Positions 1-11,028 of a DNA stretch of 64,000 nucleotides are shown here, in pieces (within the stretch, counting starts at the first letter, position 1; each line of letters opens with the position of its first letter). The stretch is from Voacanga thouarsii (taxonomy: Eukaryota; Streptophyta; Magnoliopsida; Gentianales; Apocynaceae). The position numbers and the translations under genes are program-made. Location of the stretch: the NCBI GenBank assembly GCA_026120185.1, contig JANUWF010001217.1:1782001-1846000 (forward strand). Direction: 5' to 3'. A model generated the notes under the pieces. It ran no database searches. It had not been told where the DNA came from and saw only the letters and a list, made by a program, of their open reading frames with translations.

Positions 1-1415
1 GCCAAAATAATATTTATTATTTCTCTTGGACCCAAAATGTCAAAAATAATAAACATTAATTATTTATTTTCTGGGCTTATATAAACAACCCAATAAATAA
101 TTAATGAGCCCAAATGAACCATAATAATTAATCTTTAATTATTTATTTCTTGGGCCTATATAAATAACCTAATAAATAATTAAATATTAATTATTTCCCC
201 TAGTTTAAGTCCAGGTTAATTTCTTAATTATTCATACTGGACTTAGGCCCTGAATAATTAATTAACCAATTAAACTAGATAATTAAATTTCTCTCAACTC
301 CTATTTTAATTAATTTATTTATTTTATTCCAGTCTAATAATAAATTAGACTTCCTGAATAAAATAAAATAAAATAAAATCCTCTTGAACTGAGACCAATT
401 CCTCAATCCAAAATTAGTTAGGACTTACGGGCTATTCCGAGGACTAAAAAGACCTGTCGTTGTGGCTGCTAAAATGACCAAAATACCCCTGCTATATAAA
501 TAGCTATATTTTGCATTTTAAATATTTTCTAATATCACCATAAGGAAATATTGACCCCAAGAACAATGTTGCATTAGCAAAGTCTCCGACCTACAGGTGA
601 AATTACCAAAATACCCCTCTACACATCGCCGTACATTTAGAGAGGAAGAAGTGTACTAACACCCCTCTAAATGACATCTATCATCCTTAGACTTCTAGTC
701 CAATGATCCACGACTTCCTGGAATGTTTCCGCTTTCCAAGGGAGCTACCCTAAAGCAAACATCTAAGTCATGTTTCCCAGGGCCCTGGACATTTTAGACC
801 ATTCGGACAACCACAAAGGGCGATATAGTGCAGAAACTATCTTGTACAAGTCTGTCTTAACTAACTAGTCACACATACCCAACATGCAAGTATATTGGCC
901 CTACGATAGAACCTCAACTATAGCAAATCAAAGTATATGCTTCTAGTTTCGCCAGACCACCAACTCATACTCAAGTCGTAGAGTACTAGTCAACGCTGTA
1001 GCGGTAGTAGTTTAGGTTTCTATCATATAATACTTTTAGAAACCACTACTACAGGTCATGTCCTACGTATTCGAAATACGCTTATGTCATGAAGTGAGTG
1101 GACTACTCACTGGCTGAAGGTAAGCCATTCCCCATTTGGAATTCATAACATAATAACCTAAACATGATGAGGTTCCCAGTCTCATCAATAGGTTAAGAAC
1201 AAATGTTTATGTGTTAAATAACTCGTGATCCATACCTTACTGTAAAAGACCACCATTCACATGGACCACTTATTTAAACACAATGAGTCTGTTCCAAACG
1301 AAAATTGTGCACAAACAAATAGTAAATTCACAAACAATTTCTGAAAATAAATTCTTTTATTAAAATATATGATTTTACATCAGAAACCTAGTCTAAGAGG
1401 GCATACAATCCAATA
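1..1415 (-). repeat. 3' LTR of element 1, partial
   Basis: Nearly identical to 7756-9171. The LTR's end beside the polypurine tract reads TATTGGATTG on the minus strand, where the other LTR has the canonical TGTTGGATTG, so the terminal dinucleotide has mutated. About 630 bp of the LTR lie beyond the left edge. A TATA-like stretch (CTATATAAATAG, near 493) is conserved in the other LTR and in element 3. Confidence 0.9.
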
Positions 1416-1430
1416 ATCTCCCACTTGCAC
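1416..1430 (-). other. Polypurine tract of element 1
   Basis: On the minus strand this reads GTGCAAGTGGGAGAT, directly before the 3' LTR. It is the expected primer site for plus-strand DNA synthesis. The same tract stands at 58635-58649 in element 3. Confidence 0.75.
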
Positions 1431-1437
1431 TCTAAGA

Positions 1438-2274
1438 CTAGGTAAGTCCATAGGTGCCCACCCCTATGGCGTCTAAGTGTCTCTTGAAGACTCTCTCAGC
1501 CAAAGGCTTGGTGAATGGATCTGCTAGATTGTTTTCTGAGGTAATATGTTCCACCACGACTTCCTATCTCTGGATGAAATCCCGGATCAGGTGGTACTTT
1601 CTCTCGATGTGTTTCCCCTTCTTGTGGTTCCGAGGTTCCTTAGATTGCGATACTGCTCCAGTGTTGTCTCAATACATCACAATCGGCCTGCCTATATGTG
1701 GAACTACTCCAAGTTCTGAAAGGAACTTCCGAAGCCAAACTGCTTCATTAGACGCCTCCGAAGCTGCCACATACTCAGCTTCCATAGTTGAGTCAGCAAT
1801 ACAAGACTACTTGATACTCCTCCATGAAATTGCTCCTCCAGACAAGGTGAAGACATATCCACTAGTGGATTTTCTCTCATCCTTATCCGCCTGGAAGTCT
1901 GAGTCTGTGTATCCTGTAGGAACCAAATCATCAGCCCTGTAAACTAGCATATAATCTCTCGTTCCCTTGAGGTACTTGAGAATATGCTTTACAGCTTGCC
2001 AATGAACCTCCCCTGGGTTTGACTGATATTTGCTAACTAAGCTCACGGCAAAGCAGATATCTGGCCTAGTACACAGCATGGCGTACATGAGACTTCCCAC
2101 AGCCGAAGCGTAGGGAATCCTACTCATTTTGTCCTTTTCTTCTTGAGACTTAGGACAGTCCTTCGAAGAAAATGACAACCCATGTCTGCAAGGGATTAGA
2201 GCTCCCTTGCATGAGTCCATGGTGTACTTGGCCAATATCTTGTCAATGTATGTCACTTGGGATAACCCTAACAT
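1438..2274 (-). pseudogene. Copia RNase H domain, element 1 (interrupted)
   Basis: The minus-strand frame from 2274 carries the end of the reverse transcriptase connection and RNase H: SAVGSLMYAMLCTRPDIC, YTDSDFQADKDERKSTSG and STMEAEYVA are standard Copia signatures. The frame stops just after AISWRSIK (about 1807) and resumes in register below it, running to a final GVGTYGLT and TAG at 1438-1440 beside the polypurine tract. The domain degrades the RNA strand during reverse transcription. At least one nonsense codon makes it non-functional. Confidence 0.85.
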
Positions 2275-2304
2275 TCTCTACTTCCTATTTCTAAGAAGCC
2301 TAAT

Positions 2305-3102
2305 CTAGAGAATGTAGCTGGCTTCTCCTAAGTCCTTCATACTGAATTGACTAGACAGCCAAACCTTTGTAGATGACAATGTCCCTACATCATTTCCAAT
2401 GAGTAGAATGTCATCCACATACATGACAAGAAAAACCACATTAATGCCTTTAAGTTTCCTGTACATGCATGGTTCATCTTCGTTTTGAATAAAACCATAA
2501 GACTTTACAGTCTTATCAAAACGAATGTTCCATGCTCTCGATGCCTGCTTAAATCCATAAATGGACTTCTTAAGCTTGCAAACCTTGTGTTCCTGGCCTT
2601 CAGCAATGAAGCCTTCCGGTTGGGACATATAGATGTATTCGCTAAGATGGTCATTTAAGAATGCTGCCTTGACATCCATTTGCCATATCTCGTAGTCATA
2701 GTGACATGCGATGGCAAGGAGGATGCGGATGGATTTAAGCATGGCTACCGGGGAAAAGGTTTCCTCATAGTCGATTCCCTCTTTCTGAGTATACCCTTTC
2801 GCCACAAGCCTAGCTTTGAAGGTTTCCACCTTCTCATCCGCTCCCCTCTTTCTCTTGTACACCCACTTGCACCCAATGGGTTTTATTCCTTCAGGTGAAG
2901 CTACAAGATCCCAAACTTGATTGAGGTACATAGACTCAATCTCGGCTTTCATTGCTTCATACCACAAATTTGCATCGGCATCAGCAATAGCCTTCTCGTA
3001 TCTAGTGGGGTCTTGTTCCTGATGGTCGAAGACCAGCTTAAAGGCTTCTCCTGTCCATCTATCCGGAACCCTAGACACTCTCCCACTACGACGAGGCTCC
3101 AT
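2305..3102 (-). pseudogene. Copia reverse transcriptase domain, element 1
   Basis: This 265-codon open segment holds the Copia reverse transcriptase. Visible signatures are IGCKWVYKRK, FKARLVAKGYTQ, the catalytic Asp segment QMDVKAAFLN and the YVDD box (VMYVDDILLIGN). It is the best-preserved domain of the element and all three catalytic aspartates appear present. It is cut off from integrase and from RNase H by frame breaks near 3102 and 2280, so it is a fragment of a broken polyprotein, not a stand-alone gene. Confidence 0.88.
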
Positions 3103-4517
3103 TTACACAGGCTCTTGAGGCTGTGCCTCTTCTTGTTCCAGAATCGGGTCAGAAGAAGTTGATTCCGTAGATAACTTCTCCTCAAGTTCCAACCTCGTTG
3201 AACCTTTAGTGAAAGTACTTTGATCATCTTCCAAGTATCTAGTATTGGTACTGACTAGTACCTTCTGCTCCTTAGAATGATAAAAGTAACCTCCTTTTGT
3301 CCCTTTTGGATACCCAACAAAATAGCATAATTCTGATCTTGGTTCCAACTTGTCTCCCTTGATCAGTACATAAGCTGGACATCCCCAAATCCTGAGATGA
3401 TTCAGACTTGGCTTACGCCCAGTCCACATCTCATAGGAAGTCCTAGGTACTGACTTGGAAGGCACCAAGTTCAGAATATATGTCGTTGTTTCCAGGGCAT
3501 ATCCCCAAAAGGACACTGGAAGAGTAGCATGAGACATCATGCTTCGGACCATTTCCATCAATGTCCTGTTCCTTCTCTCAGCTACTCCATTCTGCTGGGG
3601 TGTTCCTGGCGCAGAGAGCTGGGATACTATCCCATGATGTACCATGTAGTCCTTGAATTCACCTAGAAGGTACTCTCCACCACGAAACGATCATAAGGTT
3701 TTGATTAATTTACCTGTCCGGCGCTCCACTTCAGCCTTAAACTCCTTGAACTTATCAAAAGAGTCAGAATTGCGTCTCATCAGGTAAATGTAACCATACC
3801 TCGTACAATCATCCGTGAAAGTGATGAAGTACTCAAAACCTCCTCTAGCTGGTGTAGACAACGAACCACATACATTAGTGTGAACAAGACTCAACACCTC
3901 ATTGGCTCTATCCGCCTTTGGTGTAAATGACCTCTTGGTTATCTTTCCCACCAGGCAGGATTCACACTGAGGCCAACTTTTCAATCTCAATGAGCCTAAA
4001 GACCCATCATGGATTAGCCTCTGAATCCTGGTTGAGTTAATATGACCCAACCTTAGATGCCAAATGTATGAATCATTGATATTGGTCTTTCTCTTCTTAG
4101 TTAAAGGTTCAAACTAAGCGTTATTTGATTGGTTGCTAATAGGGTTTAAAAAGAACAGATTTCCATACATGTGCCCAGTACATAAAATTTCTCCATCTCT
4201 ACTGATAGAAATACCAGAATGGAAAGATACAAAATATCCTTGATTAATAAGTTTTACAACTGAAATCAAATTCTGACGAAAACCAGGTACATATAAAATA
4301 TCATTTAAAACCACTATCTTATTACAATAAAAAATAAGATCCAGCTCTCCCACTGCAAGGGCCCATACTCGTGCTCCATTACCCACTCGAAGCCCATGTT
4401 TGCCCTTCTTGAGTCTTCTTATCTTCCTAAACCCCTACAAGGAGTTACAGATATGATCAGTGGCTCCTGAATCAACAATCCAAGTGGAAGTTGATCCTAC
4501 CATTGATATGAACTCTA
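3103..4517 (-). pseudogene. Copia protease plus integrase, element 1 (catalytic residues lost)
   Basis: Read downward, the region starts with a protease stretch VGSTSTWIVDSGATDHIC (DSG active site intact), then an in-frame TAG near 4431, then the pre-integrase part (4386-4114) and the HHCC zinc region (RLGHIN, CESCLVGK). The integrase core shows HTNVCG where the family has HTDVCG (near 3875), and a stop plus SFRGGE where the family has SDRGGE (near 3690), so two of the three DDE residues are gone. The third (QQNGVAERRNRTL, near 3590) remains. In life this part would process the polyprotein and insert the cDNA. Confidence 0.87.
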
Positions 4518-4518
4518 G

Positions 4519-5336
4519 CTAGTAAACATTACCTATGGGGTTTTTCTTGGCCTGAAGATCTGGACACTCTTTTTTCCAGTGTCCCTTCTTCCCACACTTG
4601 AAGCACTTGCCATTTGGTTTGTCCTTAGGCTGGGCTGCTGCATTCCCCTTCTTCCTCTTGAACTTTCTGGGTTTAGGCCCAATTCTTGAAGAAGAAGCCT
4701 TAGCAATCATGGCATTTGACTGTGGCTTCATGACCTTCTCCGCCATCTGGAGCTCATTCATCAGTTCAGTTAAACTCATGTTCAACTTATTCATGTTATA
4801 GTTTAACTTGAATTGAGTAAAAGAGCCCGATAGAGATTCGAGAACCATATCCACTTGGCTCTCGGGGTCAATGACAGCCCCTAAGATTTCTGCTTCCTTG
4901 AAAGCAGCAATCATCTTGAGCATATGCTCTCGGATTGATGCTCCATCAGCCATCTTAGTGTTCACAATAGTTTCACAATAGTTCGAAGAGCCTCCTGCCT
5001 TGCGGGCCGGCTCTTGTCTGCGAACATAGTTGCCAATGATTGACTTATGTCATATGCAGAAGCCATGTGCTTGTATTTTGACTGCAGCACATTAGACATG
5101 GAAGCTAACATATAGCAACGTGCCATTTCGTCAGCTTTCTTCCATGCCTTTTCAGCCTCTCGCTCTTCAGCAGTGGAACCTTCCCCGATAATAGGGCAGG
5201 TCTCGTAAAGGATATACTTATACTCCTCAGCTGTGAGTATTATGTCCAGGTTCCTTTTCCAGTCCACATAATTTGGACCCGTTAACTTATTCTCCCTGAG
5301 AATAACGGCCAATGGACTAAAAGAACCTCCCACCAT
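4519..5336 (-). pseudogene. Copia gag, element 1 (frameshifted)
   Basis: The ATG at 5336 opens a nucleocapsid-type protein with the Copia gag signature KLTGPNYVDWKRNLDIIL. The frame shifts at about 4982-4961, where an 11-bp sequence is present twice in a row, then resumes as ADGASIREHMLKM and continues to the zinc knuckle CFKCGKKGHWKKEC (CX2CX4HX4C, near 4560). The in-frame stop is at 4518-4516. Gag would package element RNA into virus-like particles. The duplication separates the N-terminal half from the knuckle. Confidence 0.88.
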
Positions 5337-7110
5337 TTCTGAAAATCGAAAATAAAAGAAAGAATTTAGTTTGTGAAAACAAAATAAAATTTGTGCACTG
5401 AAAATAATTTGGCTCTTAGAAAAACTGACATAGCTTCTTCGGAAGATTAACAGTTTCCTAAGCTAAGTGTATTAGCCACCACAAATTAATTTCTCTTCTA
5501 GGTAATGGTCTAGAGAATAACTCCATCGTGGGATGGCCGTTTCCTCTTATTTCCTATGGACATACCTCGCACTATAACCTCCAACGTGGGCTGTCCGATC
5601 ATAGTACGTGCTCCGGGTTATTAATTACATCCTTCCATTAGATCTAGATCCTTGTGGTATCCCCATCCTATATGGGTTCACTCCCAGGGTGATGCAAGGG
5701 GATCCACGATCTCTAATGAGGACCGTGATGGAAGCCGTGGGGTCGTTGGAACCCCTCTCCCACTTAGTCTTTTAAAATAAAGGTTTTCTGAAAAATATCC
5801 TTTTGAAATTTTCATTAAGTTTTTTCTTAACTCAAAAATAAAATATCTAAGTCCAATAAAATCTCTATGTTAAGGCTTATATCCTTTGAGAGATTTTCTC
5901 CATGGGCTAATTTTATTTAAGTTAAAACTTAATGATTTCAAAAATTTTCCAATTAAAACTTTCTAGAGACTTTGGTCTCAAGTTTACTTGACAAAATCAT
6001 TTTTCTAGTCCAAAACAAAACAAAATGGCTCTCCATTTTAATTTACAAAAATATCTAAATCTAATATATTTTCTTTATCAAGGATTAAATCATTTGAGAA
6101 AATATTCAAGGATTAATTTTTGTACCAATTAAAATAACCATTTAGTTTTTGAAGAAAAATATGTTTCTTGTAAAAAATGTTCCCAAAGACTTTGGTCTTT
6201 GAGAAAAAGCATACATAGGTACATAAAAAAAATAGCATACTCGAAAACAGTAAACGTTTTCATGCTTTTCTATTTTTTAAACCTAAGTGCCCAAATAATA
6301 GAATTAAACACATTAATTAATTATCTTGTTTAATCCTAAAATCCCTTACTAATATTTTTCATGCAAATATATTCCAAGAATATAAATATTGCAAAAATAT
6401 TAACTTCGCCTGGTATGGGACCCAAAATGAAAAATAAAAAAATAAAAAAAATTGCAGGAAAAACGCTGGCGGTCCACTGCACCGGCCGCACCGGATCCGC
6501 GTCCGCATGGCCTGCGGTGCACCGCGCCACACCAGATCGCTTGCTGCGCGACCCACGGAGCTGATCCGCGCCCGCGACCCTCAACCAGTTGCCCTCTACT
6601 GCCGACCCGCGAAGGATCCGCGTCTCTGCCCGTTTCGTGCGTCCGGTCTGCGCGCAACCTGACTCCAATTTGCAAATTCCTATTGCGAAATGGCTTGAAT
6701 TTTGAGGAGATGCCTCGGGTTACACGGCTCGCTGGCAGCAGCTCCTCTCACAGAAACTCAGTGGCTCGGCTCGGCGGCACGGCTTAGGAATAGTTTTCTT
6801 CGTTTTTTCTTTTGTCCACGCGCGAAAGTTGCAGAGGCCATTCTTTTCGATTTTTCCAGCCTTCTTTAGCTTCTTTGGACAATTTTACTTACAAAAACTC
6901 ATCCAAAATAAAACCACAATCGCCTATACCCATTTAAATTGGGTTTACACGATTAAACTTCAAAGCCAAAAAATTTTACAGAGGGCTCCTATGTTTCAAC
7001 GGTGAAGCTTACATCAAGCCTATCCCATACCAAAACAGCAAAGGATCACAGGTATAATCATCTTCTCCATTTTTATTAACTACCATACTCCCTATATTGA
7101 TAAAAAACCA
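5337..7110 (-). other. Untranslated leader of element 1
   Basis: About 1.8 kb between the primer-binding site and gag with no coherent protein. It is AT-rich apart from a GC-rich island at 6465-6660 full of CCG/GCG steps. The stretch 5340-6450 is closely similar to the element 3 leader at 62560-63700. The small overlapping open frames at 6336-6787 reflect GC content and are not genes. Confidence 0.7.
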
Positions 7111-7125
7111 GTGACTTTGATACCA
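7111..7125 (-). other. Primer-binding site of element 1
   Basis: The minus strand reads TGGTATCAAAGTCAC, a variant of the TGGTATCAGAGC complement of initiator tRNA-Met used by plant Copia elements. It lies 3 bp inside the LTR end and sets the inner boundary of the 5' LTR. Confidence 0.65.
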
Positions 7126-7128
7126 CAT

Positions 7129-9171
7129 TGAGGGAGACGTGAAACAAGGGAGCATGCACGGTTTAAAAAAACGGAGAGAAAAATAAACCGCAAGCCTTAG
7201 AGGCCATACGGAAGCTTGAAGATCATACATTTGCGCTCCTTAACCCTTCTAGGTTGAGTAGGAGCGGATTGAACGACTGGATTCGCCTCGCTTCGCCCAC
7301 TTGAAGAAGCTTCCAGTTGAACACCCGCTAGCCTTCTGCTTCGCCTTGTTTGCATCAACGCCAAGCTTTCCAACTCTCGGAATATTCCTCTGTCTAACCT
7401 CTAGTCGGTGAACACTATGGTGAAGAGGAACGGTCTCAATTCTCCTTGGTTCACTTGCTATTGATTAGCAAAGCTCCAAGGAGAAACTAGAGAAAGAGAG
7501 AGACGTTGAGAGAGAGAGACGTGAGAGCCAGAGTGAATGGCGTGAGCCTTAGTATGGCTAGGGAAAACTAGGGTTTTTCTTTTTCCAGAGAGTTATTTTT
7601 TAGTTAGCCAAAATTAGGTCTCTCATTATCTGATAAACATATCCCCGGGATTTCATATTTCAAAACACCTGGATGTTATCCTGAGAATCAGTTTGGCATA
7701 ACCCTAAACCCCTCTTAACCGTATCTGGAAAAAACCCTAAGGTCCAAGCTATTGGACCAAAATAATATTTATTATTTCTCTTGGACCCAAAAGGCCCAAA
7801 ATAATAAACATTAATTATTTATTTTCTGGGCTTATATAAACAACTCAATAAATAATTAATGAGCCCAAATGAACCATAATAATTAATCTTTAATTATTTA
7901 TTTCTTGGGCCTATATAAATAACCTAATAAATAATTAAATATTAATTATTTCCCCTAGTTTAAGTCCAGGTTAATTTCTTAATTATTCATACTGGACTTA
8001 GGCCCTGAATAATTAATTAACCAATTAAACTAGATAATTAAATTTCTCTCAACTCCTATTTTAATTAATTTATTTATTTTATTCCTGTCCAATAATAAAT
8101 TAGACTTCCTAAATAAAATAAAATAAAATAAAATCCTCTTGAACTGAGACCAATTCCTCAATTCAAAATTAGTTAGGACTTACGGGCTATTCCGAGGACT
8201 AAAAAGACACATCGTCGTGGTTGCTAAAATGACCAAAATACCCCTGCTATATAAATAGCTGTATTTTGCATTTTAAATATTTCCTAACATCACCATAAGG
8301 AAATATTGACCCCAAGGACAATGCTGCATTAGCAAAGTCTCCGACCTACAGGTGAAATGACTAAAATACTCCTCTACACATCGCCGTACATTTAGAGAGG
8401 AAGAAGTGTACTAACACCTCTCTAAATGACATCTATCATCCTTAGACTTCTAGTCCAATTATCCACGACTTCCTGGAGTGTTTCCGCTTTCCAAGGGAGC
8501 TACCCTAAAGCAAACATCCAAGTCATGTGTTCCCAGGGCCCTGGACATTTTAGACCATTCGGACAACCACAAGGGACGATATAGTGCAGAAACTATCTTG
8601 TACAAGTCTGTCTTAACTAACTAGTTACACATACCCAACATGCAAGTATATTGGCCCTACGATAGAACCTCAACTATAGCAAATCAAAGTATATGCTTCC
8701 AGCTTCGCCAGACCACCAACTCATACTCAAGTCGTAGAGTACTAGTCCACGCTGTAGCGGTAATAGTTTAGGTTTCTATCATATAATACTTTTAGAAACC
8801 ACAACTACAGGTCCTATCCTACGTATTCGAAATACGCTTATGTCATGAAGTGAGTGGACTACTCACTGGCTAAAGGTAAGCCATTCCCCATTTGGAATTC
8901 GTAACATAATAACCTAAACATGATGAGGTTCCCAATCTCATCAATAGGTTAAGAAAAAATGTTTATGTGTTAAATAACTCGTGATCCATACCTTACTGTG
9001 AAAGACCACTATTCACATGGACCACTTATTTAAACACAATGGGTCTGTTCCAAACGAAAATCGTGCACAAACAAATAGTAAATTCACAAACAATTTCTGA
9101 AAATAAATTCTTTTATTAAAATATATGATTTTATATCAGAAACCTAGTCTAAGAGGGCATACAATCCAACA
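7129..9171 (-). repeat. 5' LTR of element 1 (about 2.04 kb)
   Basis: The minus strand begins TGTTGGATTGTATGCCC at 9171 and ends near 7129 with CA, next to the primer-binding site. The 7756-9171 part matches the LTR at 1-1415. The remaining 630 bp correspond to LTR sequence off the left edge. The outer end is exact; the inner end rests on the primer-binding site and is approximate by a few bases. The flank at 9172-9176 (gtcta) would be one target-site duplicate; its partner is out of view. Confidence 0.82.
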
Positions 9172-10204
9172 GTCTAGAAGGGTTCAATTCCTTCTCTCAG
9201 ATACACCGTTATGTTGAGGTGTATGTGGTGGAGTCCATTGAGATAATATCCCATTATCTCTAAGATAATTCAGGAACTATTGGCTTAAGTATTTTCCTCT
9301 TCGATCAGATCTTAAAGTCTTAATGCTTTTGCCAAGTTATTCCTCTATTTCATTCTTGAAGTCTTTGAACCTTTCAAAGGTATCAGATTTGTATTTCATT
9401 AAATACAAATACCCGTATCATGATAAATCATTGATAAAGGTTATGAAATTGTTATAACCTCCTCTTACTTATATTGACATTGGGCCATATACATCAGAAT
9501 GTATGAGTTCTAATAACTCCTTGGCTCATTCTCCTTTTCCTAGAAAAGAAGTTTTAGTCATTTTGCCTAGTAAACAAGATTCGAATATGCCATATGATTC
9601 ATAATCAAATGGCCTTAAGTCACCAAGCTTGTGTAACTTAGAAACACGATTTTCATTTACATGGCCCAAACGACAATACCATAAGTAAGAGGTGTTAGAG
9701 TTATCCATTTTAGGTTTCTTATTGTTTATATTGAGAAATGGATTATCCAAGTCTAGAACATATAAACCATTAGCTAGAGTTGCTGAACCATAATGAATAT
9801 CATTCAATGAAAAAGAACAATATTTATTCTTAAATAGCAAATGAAATCCATATAAGTCTAAACACGCAACTGAGATAATGTTTTTCATTAAAACTGGTAC
9901 AAAGTAACAGTTTTGCAATTTTAGAATTAATCCCGAATGCAGGTTCAGTTCGTATGTCTCCACAGTAAGTACAGCAACCTTTGCCCCATTTGCAGTACGT
10001 AAGTCCACATCATCTTTCTCTAACTTTCTACTGCTCTTTAGTCCCTGCAAGTTATTGCACAAATGAGATCCACATTCGGTATTTAATACCCATATCTTAT
10101 TTCTAAAGATAGTATTTATCTCAATCATAAACATACCTGGAGTAGAAGTAGAAGTGTTTGTAAGCTTCTCCTTCTGCTTCTTGTCCTTAATGGTCTCCAA
10201 GTAG
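9172..10204 (-). pseudogene. Copia protease and integrase, element 2 (truncated)
   Basis: The protease site reads WVLNTECGSHLC where the family has a DTG triad (near 10085), so the catalytic aspartate is replaced by asparagine. Next come the pre-integrase region and the zinc finger (YCRLGHVNENRVSKL, FESCLLGKMTKTSF). The integrase core keeps HSDVYGPM and RSDRRGKY but has several stops (near 9525, 9480 and 9360). The frame reaches PQHNGVSERRN and ends at 9172, where the LTR of element 1 starts. Confidence 0.85.
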
Positions 10205-10206
10205 GC

Positions 10207-10974
10207 TTAGCAGTTGCGCCTCCAGTGGCCTATCTTCCCACAATGATGGCATGGGCCCTTGGTAGCTGCGTCCTTTTTGTTCATATAACCTTTAGGCTTC
10301 ATGGGAGCCTTTTTCTTCTTCTTTTGAACTTTCTTCTTAGAAGAGGAAGATTCTACCATTAAAACTACATTGGAATCCTTCTTCATGGAGGACTCCGCAG
10401 TTTTGAGAAGATTGATCAACTCAGGAATGGTGGACTCAATCTTGTTCATCTGATAGTTAATCACAAATTGTGAGAAACTATTGGGTAAAGATTGTAGAAT
10501 TAAGTCAACACTTAAGTCATGATCCATTTCAAACCCGAGAGATCCAAGCTTCTCTATTAAGCCCAACATCTTCAGCCCATGAGTAGTCACAAAAGAACCC
10601 TCTCCCATTTTACAACAAAATAGTTGCTTCGAGATCTCGTATATCTCAATTTTGGATTAGGCATCAAACAGCTCTCGAAGATGTAGTATAATCGATTGAG
10701 CATCCATATGCTTGTACTGTTTTTGCAACTCAGGAGTCATGGATACTAGCATAATATATGATACTATATCACTATCCTCCTTGTGCCTCTTGTGGATAGC
10801 ATGCTCATCAGCATGAGCATCTTGAGCTGGTGGTGGTGGAATAGGAGCATCTAGCATGTAGAGCAACTTTTCCGATTTGAGAACGATTCTTAAATTTCTA
10901 TACCAGTCGAGATAGTTTGATTTGGTTAACTTGTTGGTTTCCAAGATGTTACGTAGGTTTAAGTTTGTAGACAT
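10207..10974 (-). pseudogene. Copia gag, element 2
   Basis: The likely start is the ATG at 10974 (MSTNLNLRNILE), because the upstream in-frame ATG at 11028 only adds a non-conserved stretch. A Copia gag signature (KLTKSNYLDWYRNLRIVL) follows. A TAA near 10657 interrupts the frame, which continues in register (SKIEIYEISKQ). A second half carries MDHDLSVDLILQSLP and a zinc knuckle CHHCGKIGHWRRNC close to the stop at 10207. Confidence 0.85.
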
Positions 10975-11028
10975 GATGCAAGTGATCAAAATGTAAAGAT
11001 AGAGAGTATTAGCTACTTGTATATGCAC

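Larger units (their letters stand above)
1..9171 (-). mobile_element. Copia LTR retrotransposon, element 1 (3' LTR cut by the window edge)
   Basis: Order on the minus strand: 5' LTR (9171-7129), primer-binding site (7125-7111), untranslated leader, gag, protease, integrase, reverse transcriptase, RNase H, polypurine tract (1430-1416), 3' LTR (1415 to the window edge). Integrase before reverse transcriptase is the Copia (Ty1) order. By eye the two LTRs differ at roughly 3 positions per 100 over the shared 1.4 kb, so the insertion is not very recent. Coding regions carry stops, an 11-bp duplication frameshift and lost integrase catalytic residues, so the copy is not autonomous. Its right LTR ends inside the integrase of element 2, so it is the youngest layer of the nest. 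Confidence 0.93.

Noticed and set aside
6336..6787. Several overlapping open frames on both strands
   Set aside because: They lie in the GC-rich leader of element 1, where stop codons are rare. No family resemblance, and the corresponding part of element 3 does not keep the frames.
7756..9171. Element 1 LTR taken as only 1.4 kb
   Set aside because: That length is set by the window edge. The primer-binding site at 7111-7125 shows that the LTR continues to about 7129.
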